Below, piece after piece: positions 9,290-21,092 of a DNA stretch of 64,000 nucleotides. Made by a program: the position numbers and the translations under genes. The stretch's first letter is position 1; every line of letters starts with the position of its first letter. Source of the DNA: Mycosarcoma maydis. Its lineage: Eukaryota; Basidiomycota; Ustilaginomycetes; Ustilaginales. Below the pieces are notes generated by a model. It searched no databases. It was not told the DNA's origin and saw nothing but the letters and a program-made list of their open reading frames with translations. The DNA is taken from positions 372,001-436,000 of the forward strand of contig NC_026490.1 of NCBI RefSeq assembly GCF_000328475.2. Direction: 5' to 3'.

Positions 9290-12200
9290 AATCAATGATC
9301 AAGACCTTGCCTTCTCCTCTATGAGGGTTGGACTACCCAAACGGCTGATGTCCTCGGAGGACTACTTCGAATGGGCGACCTCGATGCAAAATGTCCTTTC
9401 GTGCAAAAACGCGAACTTATGGTTCATCATCGAGGGACGACTCGTCAAACCCGAGGAACATCTGGGTGAGGGAGACCTTAAGGAAGTGAAGCTCGGCAAC
9501 AAATTCCCTACTAAGGATATCGCCGAGTACTATCGAGCTGACGTGGAAGCACGCAGCATACTCCTCAACTCCCTTGGACCCGCCCAACAAGCCCTGGTCG
9601 ATACGTCAACTACTGCTCGAAAAGTCTGGGAGAAACTTCGCGAGAACTACGCGCAGAACGTTGCTCAGCAGATTGCTTCACTCGAAGCGCAGTTGGCGAA
9701 CCTCTACCAAGGAGATGACAAGATCAACGTCTACTCCTACAAGTTGGAGACTATCTGCAGGAAACTTGACCACGTGGATGCTCCGGTTAGCGGACTTCGC
9801 AAACTGAGAACCTTTCTGCGTGGCCTCGGTCCCCAGCACGATGTCTGGCGAAAGATCTTCTACTTCAACACTCGTCTCTTCTTCCAGAAGGAAGGAGATT
9901 CCGACGAAACAGCCAACAAGAAGGCCCTGGAAGACTACGAAATTGCCGTCAGCACGATTATGGCTGAAGAAGCCGAGCAAAAGTCTTTCCGGCGCCAATA
10001 CCCAGCTCGGGCCATGCAAGCCCAGTCGCAGCCTGTCAAAAAGGGCAAAGACAAATTCTGCACTAACTGCAAGAGGGATAACCATAACCTCGAAGACTGC
10101 TTCATGGAAGGAGGTCCCAAACACAAGGATCGCACCGAGAAGCAAAAGCAGAAGAAAACCAAGAAAGTGACGGGAAACCCTGGCACAAGTCGACTCCGAC
10201 GAGATGAATCTGTGTCTCCACGTGTCCACACCCGATGACAACGTCGCTCCCCAAAAATGAAACCTGGATCATTGACTCTGGGCGCAAGCCGACACATGAC
10301 CGGGCGACAAGACCCTCTTCTCGACGTACGGACCATCTCCTGTCCAGGAGGTATTCGTCGCTGACAACAGAGGAGTTCCGGTTGCTGGCATGGGCAACGT
10401 CAGACTGGTGATGAGTAACTCGAAGGGATCGCGGAAGTCGATTACACTTCAAGATGTCCTCCACGTTCCAGGACTTGGGAACAATCTCTTCTCTACACCA
10501 CAGGTGCAACGCCTCGGTGGAAGCATCAACTTCACCAAGAAAACGGTCGAAATCTTCGACAAAAAGGGTCGACTGGCCCTGAGGGGCAAACGCCGTGGAG
10601 ATGTGAACTACCTGCTAGTGGAAGGAACTACCACCGCAGTAGCCAAACTCGTTACTAGCGAGAAAGCCTTGGACCAAGCCAAACTCTGGCACCAACGGCT
10701 AGGCCACCTCCACATGCAGGCCACGCTCAAGACAGCATCGCTTACCGACGGCATGAACCTAAAGGCTATGTCGGGCCCCTCTGTCGGGAACAACTGCGAA
10801 ACCTGCATCAAGTCGAAGCATAGGCACGCACCGATCAAGAGCCGTGGACCCAAGACAACTCGACCACTCGAGCTAGTTCACATGGATCTTGCGGGGCCTC
10901 TGCCGGAATGGCTTATCCAAAGAGAATATATTTACACCTACTCATGGTGGACGATTGCACGAGATACTGCTTCGGGGCGGCACTGATCTATAAGTCATCA
11001 GCCTTCCAAGCATTCCGAACCATCGATCGATGGACCTCAAACGCAACTGGGAAAGCGTATCTGCCGAGTCCGAACGGGACAATGGTGGGTGAATTCTTGA
11101 GCAGAGAGTTCTCGAACTACCTCAATCACCGAGGTATAGGACGAGAGGTCACTCCAAGATTCACACCCACAATCCAACGGTCTCGTGGAGCGCACTAACC
11201 AGATTTGTCAAGGATTATATTCGGTGCATGCTAGAAGAAAGCAAACTTGACTACCCAGTACTGGCCATTCGCCTTCAGTCACGGGCTGAAGCTTCGAAAC
11301 ATGTCGGCCACCAGCACGGATTCTTCCAAGACACCTCATGAAGGAATGCATGGCAAACGCCAGGATCTTCAAGGCCTCCGGGTCTTTGGGTGTAAAGCAT
11401 GGGCACGCGTACCTGACGAACTCCGCAAATCCCTGGATCCCAAGTCTGTTGAATGCATACACCTGGGACATGTTAGCAATAACCACCCTTACATATACAG
11501 ACTCATGGACGTAGAAACCGGCCAGATCTTCACAAGTCGGCACGTCATCTTCCGGGAGAACGAGCGGATTCGGCGAAAATCTGAAGCCCCCTTCGAGGAA
11601 CTTTCAGATGATGAAACTGGAACCACGGGAAACAATCTCCCGAGGCCAGGATTACCGGCCCCGGTCCGCTCATCGCTGAACATCCCAAGGACTTCCCCAT
11701 CGTCCGAAGAACCCAGTCAACCAGTGGGAGCCACCAACTACCCTCATCTCGCCTCAATAGAGGAAGCGCAATTAGCAGATACTACCGAGAGCGGTGATTC
11801 ACTGGAGAGTCCAACTCAACAACTTGTTCCTTCAGCAGAATCCACAGATGACGAATTCCATGAACCGATCAACCTTATTCCCTCAAGAAGGCGACCTCAA
11901 GACATCCGAGGCCGGGACTCCCCATCGCGGCATCAAGAAATAGATGACGAGTCCGATGACCCTCTCGCTCTTCTCCCGACTCCTCACCAAACAGTGGGAG
12001 GAGATACAACAACAGTGGGAGATACAAGAACAGTGGGAGACAAAAACAACGCAAACGAGAGCACGGGTGACGAGTCACGTTACAACCTTAGGGCAAGGCC
12101 CCACAGACTTGGCGATTACGCCCGGCACGTGACAACAAATCTTTCAAAGCCACCGGCCACCCTGAAACAAGCTCGCATGCGCGCCGACTGGCCCCTATGG

Positions 12201-13801
12201 GAAGGTGCCATCCAGGCAGAACTCAAAAGTCATGAATCCACACAAGACTTGGACCCTCGTAGACAACCCACAAAACAAAGCCACCAATGTGGTCAGCTGC
12301 AAATGGGTATTATTCCATCAGGAAAAAGGCCGATGGATCTCTCGACAAATACAAGGCACGACTCGTCGCACGAGGCTTCACACAGCGATACGGATACGAC
12401 TACGACGAAACCTTCTCTCCAGTAGTAAAGGCCACCACGTTACGCATCCTCATCGGCCTCGCCGCGGCATTCGACTGGAAGATTGTTCATTGGGACGCAG
12501 TCACTGGCTTTCTTAAACGGACGCCTATCGGCAGAAGTATACATGACGATGCCTCCCGGTCACGAAGTACCCGGGAAGGTCTGCTTCCTGAACAAAGCCA
12601 TCTACGGTCTCAAGCAAGCCGGCCGCGAATGGTACCTCTTCGCTACGAAGGTACTCGAACAGCTCGGATTCACGAAACTGCAAGAAGACCACTGCCTCTT
12701 TCATTCCAAGAAGGCCGGACGACAGATCTTACTTGCATTATACGTCGATGACCTCGTCGCTGCGTCACCAAAAGCATCGGAACTCGCCTGGCTCCACACC
12801 GAAATCCAAACTCATTTTAAAATCACAGATCAGGGCGATTTATCTTCTGTGCTCAACGTCAGCGTGTCGAAATCTACCAATTCCACTTCCCTAGGCCAAC
12901 CTGGTTACATCCAAAAGATCCTCGATCGTTTCCAGATGCTCGAAGCGAAACCCGCCTTCACACCATTACCCGCCACTGGCATTGCTCATCCCGAAAACCC
13001 CGAGCACTGCTCCGTCGCGGACAAGGAACTCTTCCAACAGCTACGTAGGCTCTGTCAACTACCTGGCTTGCATACACTCGACCAGATGTGGCATACGCGG
13101 TACAAGCTCTCAGCCGCTATTTAGCTCAACCGACGATCCACGCACTCTCTGCTGGAAAACACCTTCTCCGTCGTACCTCAAGACTACGCAGGACTATCGC
13201 CTCCGGTTCCCCAAACTAGCGAGTGGGAGGAATCTGACCCTAGAGGTCTTCACGGACGCTGATTTTGCAAACCAGAAGGCGATTTACTCTCCCAATCAAG
13301 AGTTAACCACCAAAAACAAGATCGTCATACCGGTCGACACAACAAACACCCCTCGCAAAAGCGTCACAGGAATGATCTTCCTAATGAACGGTTCCCCAAT
13401 CAGCTGGCTATCCAAACAACAACCTATCATCGCAACCTCAACACAAATGGCTGAATATATCGCGGCCGCGGAAGGCGCGAAAGAAGCGTGTGTGGATCAG
13501 AAGCCTGTTTCATTCCCCTTCAACTTCGAGGAAAAGAAGCAATACCTCACTACATTGACAACCAGGCAGCGATCCAGCTATGCAAGAACCCGGGTACTTC
13601 ACAAGGCTACAAAGCACATCGACATCATCTACCACAAGATACGCGAATTGGCCGCCGTCGGTGTTATCAACATCGAATATACCGAGTCAGGGGGAGCAAC
13701 GAGCGGATGCGCTCACAAAGACGCTCAACCGTCAGCAGATCGAAAAGTTCTGCAAGGAGATTGGCCTGAAAGACAGGTCCAACGAGAAATCCTCTCAATA
13801 A
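9282..13801 (+). pseudogene. Copia gag-pol, element 2, frame-broken
   Basis: The best-preserved gag of the three: open from 9282 for about 300 codons, with gag capsid-like region and zinc knuckle CTNCKRDNHNLEDC (CX2CX4HX4C, about 10059-10100). Frame is lost near 10179 by one extra C in a CCC run, then by further one-base gains in runs (AAAAA near 10253, GGG near 10282 and 10304). Integrase (HHCC 10684-10815, HMDLAGPLPE 10879) is broken around 10910-11200. The linker and early RT are open as a 392-residue frame (11247-12425). RT continues in another frame with YVDDL near 12744. RNase H is split near 13045 and 13170. Ends at the same TAA context as element 1. Non-functional as assembled, though most lesions are homopolymer indels that could be sequencing error. 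Confidence 0.88.
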
Positions 13802-14063
13802 ACTCCATGACGGAAACATCTGCCTTTCACAACCTTCAATTCGCCCTCGCTGAACGCGTGCGAAAACTAGGCAGATCGATACAACAGAAAGCCTGTTGGC
13901 CGCAGCTTTCGACCTGATGGGTTTGGATCATCCAAAGAAGGTCCCATCAAGGTTCAAGGACTTGCAAAAGGACTGGAAACCCAACTGACACAGTGGTATC
14001 CACAAAAGTCACCATGCACACTTCCTGATTCTCCCTCCACTGGAGGATAACGAGAACGAATAC

Positions 14064-14447
14064 ATGATGTATTCAGGGAACAAAACCTCACGCGTCGCCA
14101 AAAAACGAGCTGTGAAAGTTCCCAAATCACGAGCATCACGTAGGTTTCCCAGGACCATGGAGCAGTCAAGTAGTCAACGAAAGCTCACCGAACGAAGCTT
14201 CAACGAGGGCCCACCTAGAGGAAAGATTCGCTGGAAAGAGCCGCAGCGCACCTCAAATGCCCCAGACACTTACACTTCGATCCGTAAGAGGACACGGCGC
14301 ACACACCTTCCAAACTTGGACGGAAAGTTTTACGCCGCACACATCAAGACAGAGAGCAACATGGCGCGATCCCCACCGAGTGGGAGCGTCAGTGTCTCTG
14401 CGATTCATGATTTGGGCACTCAAACACCATTCGAGTGGGAGTGTTAG
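14064..14447 (+). CDS. Basic ORF downstream of pol in element 2 (doubtful)
   Basis: 127 residues, Arg/Lys/Ser-rich, in the roughly 640-bp stretch between the pol stop and the 3' LTR. The same peptide frame is open in element 1 (7452-7751) and element 3 (20022-20357), but there it lacks an in-frame ATG because of one-base differences in an A-run. No known domain. It may be a leftover open frame in a 3' untranslated region that also carries replication signals. Confidence 0.2.
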   Translation: MMYSGNKTSRVAKKRAVKVPKSRASRRFPRTMEQSSSQRKLTERSFNEGPPRGKIRWKEPQRTSNAPDTYTSIRKRTRRTHLPNLDGKFYAAHIKTESNMARSPPSGSVSVSAIHDLGTQTPFEWEC

Positions 14448-15194
14448 CTGATCTACGAATTGGCGTTTAGTCTGATCGCCCACAATCATGCAACCCTTGC
14501 AGTAACCTAACCGGTATACACGAGTGACCGGACGGGAACGAGTAGGTGTCTCAGTACGCGCGCTATACGCGCGCGACACGCACTCAATACACCAGCGGTA
14601 CGTCCGCGGTACGCGTGCGATACACTCGCAGTACGCGCGCCATACGCGCGCGACACGCGCTCAATGCACCCGCAGTACGTCCGCGGTACGCGTGCGATAC
14701 ACTCGCAGTACGCGCGCCACACGCGCGCGACACGCGCTCAATGCACCCGCAGTACGACCGCGGTACGCGCGCAAGTATAGTAACTCGCCAGAGTTTCCCC
14801 GCTTCACAACATAGCGCTGGTAGCGAGAAGCCCAGAGTAGATTCACACAAGTCGCTGGACGACTGTGGGAACACGCCGTTGGCTACAGACTCGTACCAAG
14901 TGGAAGAACCTGAGGGAGAACAGACTCATGCATCTGGCCAGTTGTGGCCACAGCTAGTCAGTTGTATGAGGAGCTGACGTATAGGGAGAAGCTCATGTAG
15001 GATACTCCAGTCGACTCATGTACATAAATACAGAGGGAACGCTCACACTTTGTAGTTAGTCCCTTGTCCAATTCACACTATCCAAATACATCCCAAACCA
15101 TTCTCGACCCTACTCAGTCCCAACTCGCCTCTCTAAGGAAAGGGAGACTTCGATCATCCAGCGCCCGCTAAGGATTCACCGCGAATATCGAATA
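14442..15194 (+). repeat. LTR-d, shared central LTR of the tandem array, 753 bp
   Basis: Serves as 3' LTR of element 2 and 5' LTR of element 3. Three 77-bp units as in LTR-a. The first bases read TGTTAGCTGATCTACGAATT, differing from all other copies. Ends ATATCGAATA and is followed by the primer-binding site. Confidence 0.9.
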
Positions 15195-15206
15195 GGTTAT
15201 GAGCCC
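15195..15206 (+). other. Primer-binding site of element 3, overlapping gag ATG
   Basis: GGTTATGAGCCC, same as in elements 1 and 2. The gag ATG is at 15199-15201. Confidence 0.8.
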
Positions 15207-18200
15207 AATCAATGATCAAGACCTTGCCTTCTCCTCTATGAGGGTTGGACTACCCAAACGGCTGATGTCCTCGGAGGACTACTTCGAATGGGCGACCTCG
15301 ATGCAAAATGTCCTTTCGTGCAAAAACGCGAACTTATGGTTCATCATCGAGGGACGACTCTGTCAAACCCGAGGAACATCTGGGTGAGGGAGACCTTAAG
15401 GAAGTGAAGCTCGGCAACAAATTCCCTACTAAGGATATCGCCGAGTACTATCGAGCTGACGTGGAAGCACGCAGCATACTCCTCAACTCCCTTGGACCCG
15501 CCCAACAAGCCCTGGTCGATACGTCAACTACTGCTCGAAAAGTCTGGGAGAAACTTCGCGAGAACTACGCGCAGAACGTTGCTCAGCAGATTGCTTCACT
15601 CGAAGCGCAGTTGGCGAACCTCTACCAAGGAGATGACAAGATCAACGTCTACTCCTACAAGTTGGAGACTATCTGCAGGAAACTTGACCACGTGGATGCT
15701 CCGGTTAGCGGACTTCGCAAACTGAGAACCTTTCTGCGTGGCCTCGGTCCCCAGCACGATGTCTGGCGAAAGATCTTCTACTTCAACACTCGTCTCTTCT
15801 TCCAGAAGGAAGGAGATTCCGACGAAACAGCCAACAAGAAGGCCCTGGAAGACTACGAAATTGCCGTCAGCACGATTATGGCTGAAGAAGCCGAGCAAAA
15901 GTCTTTCCGGCGCCAATACCCAGCTCGGGCCATGCAAGCCCAGTCGCAGCCTGTCAAAAAGGGCAAAGACAAATTCTGCACTAACTGCAAGAGGGATAAC
16001 CATAACCTCGAAGACTACTTCATGGAAGGAGGTCCCAAACACAAGGATCGCACCGAGAAGCAAAAGCAGAAGAAAACCAAGAAAGTGACGGGAAACCTGG
16101 CACAAGTCGACTCCGACGAGATGAATCTGTGTCTCCACGTGTCCACACCCGATGACAACGTCGCTCCCCAAAATGAAACCTGGATCATTGACTCTGGCGC
16201 AAGCCGACACATGACCGGCGACAAGACCCTCTTCTCGACGTACGGACCATCTCCTGTCCAGGAGGTATTCGTCGCTGACAACAGAGGAGTTCCGGTTGCT
16301 GGCATGGGCAACGTCAGACTGGTGATGAGTAACTCGAAGGGATCGCGGAAGTCGATTACACTTCAAGATGTCCTCCACGTTCCAGGACTTGGGAACAATC
16401 TCTTCTCTACACCACAGGTGCAACGCCTCGGGGTGGAAGCATCAACTTCACCAAGAAAACGGTCGAAATCTTCGACAAAAAGGGTCGACTGGCCCTTCGA
16501 GGGGCAAACGCCGTGGAGATGTGAACTACCTGCTAGTGGAAGGAACTACCACCGCAGTAGCCAAACTCGTTACTAGCGAGAAAGCCTTGGACCAAGCCAA
16601 ACTCTGGCACCAACGGCTAGGCCACCTCCACATGCAGGCCACGCTCAAGACAGCATCGCTTACCGACGGGCATGAACCTAAAGGCTATGTCGGGCCCCTC
16701 TGTCGGGAACAACTGCGAAACCTGCATCAAGTCGAAGCATAGGCACGCACCGATCAAGAGCCGTGGACCCAAGACAACTCGACCACTCGAGCTAGTTCAC
16801 ATGGATCTTGCGGGGCCTCTGCCCGGAAGGCTTATCCAAAGAGAAATATTACCTACTCATGGTGGACGATTGCACGAGATACTGCTTCGGGGCGGCACTG
16901 ATCTATAAGTCATCAGCCTTCCAAGCATTCCGAACCATCGATCGATGGACCCAAACGCAACTGGGAAAGCGTATCTGCCGAGTCCGAACGGACAATGGTG
17001 GTGAATTCTTGAGCAGAGAGTTCTCGAACTACCCTCAATCACCGAGGTATAGGACGAGAGGTCACTCCAAGATTCACACCACAATCCAACGGTCTCGTGG
17101 AGCGCACTAACCAGATTGTCAAGGATTATATTCGGTGCATGCTAGAAGAAGCAAACTTGACTACCCAGTACTGGCCATTCGCCTTCAGTCACGGGCTGAA
17201 GCTTCGAAACATGTCGGCCACCAGCACGGATTCTTCCAAGACACCTCATGAAGGAATGCATGGCAAACGCCAGGATCTTCAAGGCCTCCGGGTCTTTGGG
17301 TGTAAAGCATGGGCACGCGTACCTGACGAACTCCGCAAATCCCTGGATCCCAAGTCTGTTGAATGCATACACCTGGGACATGTTAGCAATAACCACCCTT
17401 ACATATACAGACTCATGGACGTAGAAACCGGCCAGATCTTTCACAAGTCGGCACGTCATCTTCCGGGAGAACGAGCGGATTCGGCGAAAATCTGAAGCCC
17501 CCTTCGAGGAACTTTCAGATGATGAAACTGGAACCACGGGAAACAATCTCCCGAGGCCAGGATTACCGGCCCCGGTCCGCTCATCGCTGAACATCCCAAG
17601 GAGATTCCCCATCGTCCGAAGAATCCAGTCAACCAGTGGGAGCCACCAACTACCCTCATCTCGCCTCAATAGAGGAAGCGCAATTAGCAGATACTACCGA
17701 GAGCGGTGATTCACTGGAGAGTCCAACTCACACCGTGTTCTTCAAGCAGAATCCACAGATGACGAATTCCATGAACCGATCAACCTATTTCCCTCAAGAA
17801 GGCGACCTCAAAGACATCCGAGGCCGGGACTCCCCATCGCGGCATCAAGAAATAGATGACGAGTCCGATGACTCTCTCGCTCTTCTCCCGACTCCTCACC
17901 AAACAGTGGGAGGAGATACAACAACAGTGGGAGATACAAGAACAGTGGGAGACAAAAACAACGCAAACGAGAGCACGGGTGACGAGTCACGTTACAACCT
18001 TAGGGCAAGGCCCCACAGACTTGGCGATTACGCCCGGCACGTGACAACAAATCTTTCAAAGCCACCGGCCACCCTGAAACAAGCTCGCATGCGCGCCGAC
18101 TGGCCCCTATGGGAAGGTGCCATCCAGGCAGAACTCAAAAGTCATGAATCCAACAAGACTTTGGACCCTCGTAGACCACCCACAAAACAAAGCCACCAAT

Positions 18201-19711
18201 GTGGTCAGCTGCAAATGGGTATTCGCCATCAAGAAAAAGGCCGATGGATCTCTCGACAAATACAAGGCACGACTAGTCGCACGAGGCTTCACACAGCGAT
18301 ACGGATACGACTACGACGAAACCTTCTCTCCAGTAGTAAAGGCCACCACGTTACGCATCCTCATTCGGCCTCGCCGCAGGCATTCGACTGGAAGATTGTT
18401 CATTGGGACGCAGTCACTGCTTTCTTAAACGGACGCCTATCGGCAGAAGTATACATGACGATGCCTCCCGGTCACGAAGTACCCGGGAAGGTCTGCTTCC
18501 TGAACAAAGCCATCTACGGTCTCAAGCAAGCCGGCCGCGAATGGTACCTCTTCGCTACGAAGGTACTCGAACAGCTCGGATTCACGAAACTGCAAGAAGA
18601 CCACTGCCTCTTTCATTCCAAGAAGGCCGGACGACAGATCTTACTTGCATTATACGTCGATGACCTCGTCGCTGCGTCACCAAAAGCATCGGAACTCGCC
18701 TGGCTCCACACCGAAATCCAAACTCATTTTAAAAATCACAGATCAGGGCGATTTATCTTCTGTGCTCAACGTCAGCGTGTCGAAATCTACCAATTCCACT
18801 TCCCTAGGCCAACCTGGGTTACATCCAAAAGATCCTCGATCGTTTCCAGATGCTCGAAGCGAAACCCGCCTTCACACCATTACCCGCCACTGGCATTGCT
18901 CATCCCGAAAACCCCGAGCACTGCTCCGTCGCGGACAAGGAACTCTTCCAACAGCTCGTAGGCTCTGTCAACTACCTGGCTTGCTACACTCGACCAGATG
19001 TGGCATACGCGGTACAAGCTCTCAGCCGCTATTTAGCTCAACCGACGATCCACGCACTCTCTGCTGGAAAACACCTTCTCCGTTACCTCAAGACTACGCA
19101 GGACTATCGCCTCCGGTTCCCCAAACTAGCGAGTGGGAGGAATCTGACCCTAGAGGTCTTCACGGACGCTGATTTTGCAAACCAGAAGGCGATTTACTCT
19201 CCCAATCAAGAGTTAACCACCAAAAACAAGATCGTCATACCGGGTCGACACAACAAACACCCCTCGCAAAAGCGTCACAGGAATGATCTTCCTAATGAAC
19301 GGTTCCCCAATCAGCTGGCTATCCAAACAACAACCTATCATCGCAACCTCAACACAAATGGCTGAATATATCGCGGCCGCGGAAGGCGCGAAAGAAGCGT
19401 TGTGGATCAGAAGCCTGTTTCATTCCCTTCAACTTCGAGGAAAAGAAGCAATACCTCACTACATTGACAACCAGGCAGCGATCCAGCTATGCAAGAACCG
19501 CGGTACTTCACAAGGCTACAAAGCACATCGACATCATCTACCACAAGATACGCGAATTGGCCGCCGTCGGTGTTATCAACATCGAATATACCGAGTCAGG
19601 GGAGCAACGAGCGGATGCGCTCACAAAGACGCTCAACCGATCAGCAGATCGAAAAGTTCTGCAAGGAGATTGGCCTTGAAAGACAGGTCCAACGAGAAAT
19701 CCTCTCAATAA
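15199..19711 (+). pseudogene. Copia gag-pol, element 3, frame-broken, altered zinc knuckle
   Basis: Gag opens at 15199 and shifts by one extra T near 15361. From 15308 a 422-residue frame runs through gag into the protease (IDSGAS about 16188), showing that gag and pol share one frame in this family. The zinc knuckle reads CTNCKRDNHNLEDY: the last Cys is Tyr (TGC to TAC at 16016-16018). Integrase is broken near 16430, 16670, 16822 and 17030. Further breaks lie at 17740, 18365 and 18730. RT has YVDDL near 18656. RNase H is open in pieces to the TAA at 19709-19711. Non-functional as assembled. Confidence 0.88.
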
Positions 19712-20351
19712 ACTCCATGACGGAAACATCTGCCTTTCACAACCTTCAATTCGCCCTCGCTGAACGCGTGCGAAAACTAGGCAGATCGATACAACAGAAA
19801 GCCTGTTGGCCGCAGCTTTCGACCTGATGGGTTTGGATCATCCAAAGAAGGTCCCTATCAAGGTTCAAGGACTTGCAAAAGGACTGGAAACCCAACTGAC
19901 ACAGTGGTATCCACAAAAGTCACCATGCACACTTCCTGATTCTCCCTCCACTGGAGGATAACGAGAACGAATACATGATGTATTCAGGGAACAAAACCTC
20001 ACGCGTCGCCAAAAACGAGCTGTGAAAGTTCCCAAATCACGAGCATCACGTAGGTTTCCCAGGACCATGGAGCAGTCAAGTAGTCAACGAAAGCTCACCG
20101 AACGAAGCTTCAACGAGGGCCCACCTAGAGGAAAGATTCGCTGGAAAGAGCCGCAGCGCACCTCAAATGCCCCAGACACTTACACTTCGATCCGTAAGAG
20201 GACACGGCGCACACACCTTCCAAACTTGGACGGAAAGTTTTACGCCGCACACATCAAGACAGAGAGCAACATGGCGCGATCCCCACCGAGTGGGAGCGTC
20301 AGTGTCTCTGCGATTCATGATTTGGGCACTCAAACACCATTCGAGTGGGAG

Positions 20352-21026
20352 TGTTAGAATATCTACGATTGGCGTTTAGTCTGATCGCCCACAATCATGC
20401 AACCCTTGCAGTAACCTAACCGGTATACACGAGTGACCGGACGGGAACGAGTAGGTGTCTCAGTACGCGCGCTATACGCGCGCGATACGCACTCAATACA
20501 CCAGCGGTACGTCCGCGGTACGCGTGCGATACACTCGCAGTACGCGCGCCATACGCGCGCGACACGCGCTCAATGCACCCGCAGTACGACCGCGGTACGC
20601 GCGCAAGTATAGTAACTCGCCAGAGTTTCCCCGCTTCACAACATAGCGCTGGTAGCGAGAAGCCCAGAGTAGAGTCACACAAGTCGCTGGACGACTGTGG
20701 GAACACGCCGTTGGCTACAGACTCGTACCAAGTGGAAGAACCTGAGGGAGAACAGACTCATGCATCTGGCCAGTTGTGGCCACAGCTAGTCAGTTGTATG
20801 AGGAGCTGACGTATAGGGAGAAGCTCATGTAGGATACTCCAGTCGACTCATGTACATAAATACAGAGGGAACGCTCACACTTTGTAGTTAGTCCCTCGTC
20901 CAATTCACACTATCCAAATACATCCCAAACCATTCTCGACCCTACTCAGTCCCAACTCGCCTCTCTAAGGAAAGGGAGACTTCGATCATCCAGCGCCCGC
21001 TAAGGATTCACCGCGAATATTGAATA
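20352..21026 (+). repeat. LTR-e, 675 bp, right end of the tandem array
   Basis: Two 77-bp units. Ends ATATTGAATA and is followed by the TSD CTGAG. Confidence 0.9.
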
Positions 21027-21092
21027 CTGAGTGGCTCCTAGATGGCTTCTCGCAGCAACCACGGTTCCGAGGACGACCATCCTCTCAATAGC
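21027..21092 (+). repeat. Repeat X, copy 1, right half (starts with TSD CTGAG)
   Basis: CTGAG, then TGGCTCCTAGATGGCTTCTC through GGTTCCGAGGACGACC. Continues the unit interrupted at 8602 and aligns with the right half of the unsplit copy (about 22430-22491). Confidence 0.7.

Larger units (their letters stand above)
8603..21026 (+). mobile_element. Tandem copia: LTR-c, gag-pol 2, LTR-d, gag-pol 3, LTR-e
   Basis: Two internal regions share the central LTR, giving a five-part LTR-int-LTR-int-LTR array bounded by a single 5-bp TSD (CTGAG). Outer LTRs c and e are both 675 bp with two 77-bp units; the central LTR-d is 753 bp with three units and a slightly altered 5' end (TGTTAGCTGATC). Such arrays arise by unequal recombination between LTRs of sister or allelic copies, or by integration of tandem cDNA. 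An assembly artefact in nearly identical repeats is also possible. It splits Repeat X copy 1. Confidence 0.88.

Noticed and set aside
8603..21026. Repeat-induced point mutation as the main cause of copia decay
   Set aside because: Substitutions between copies are few and no systematic C-to-T pattern is visible; single-base indels in runs dominate.
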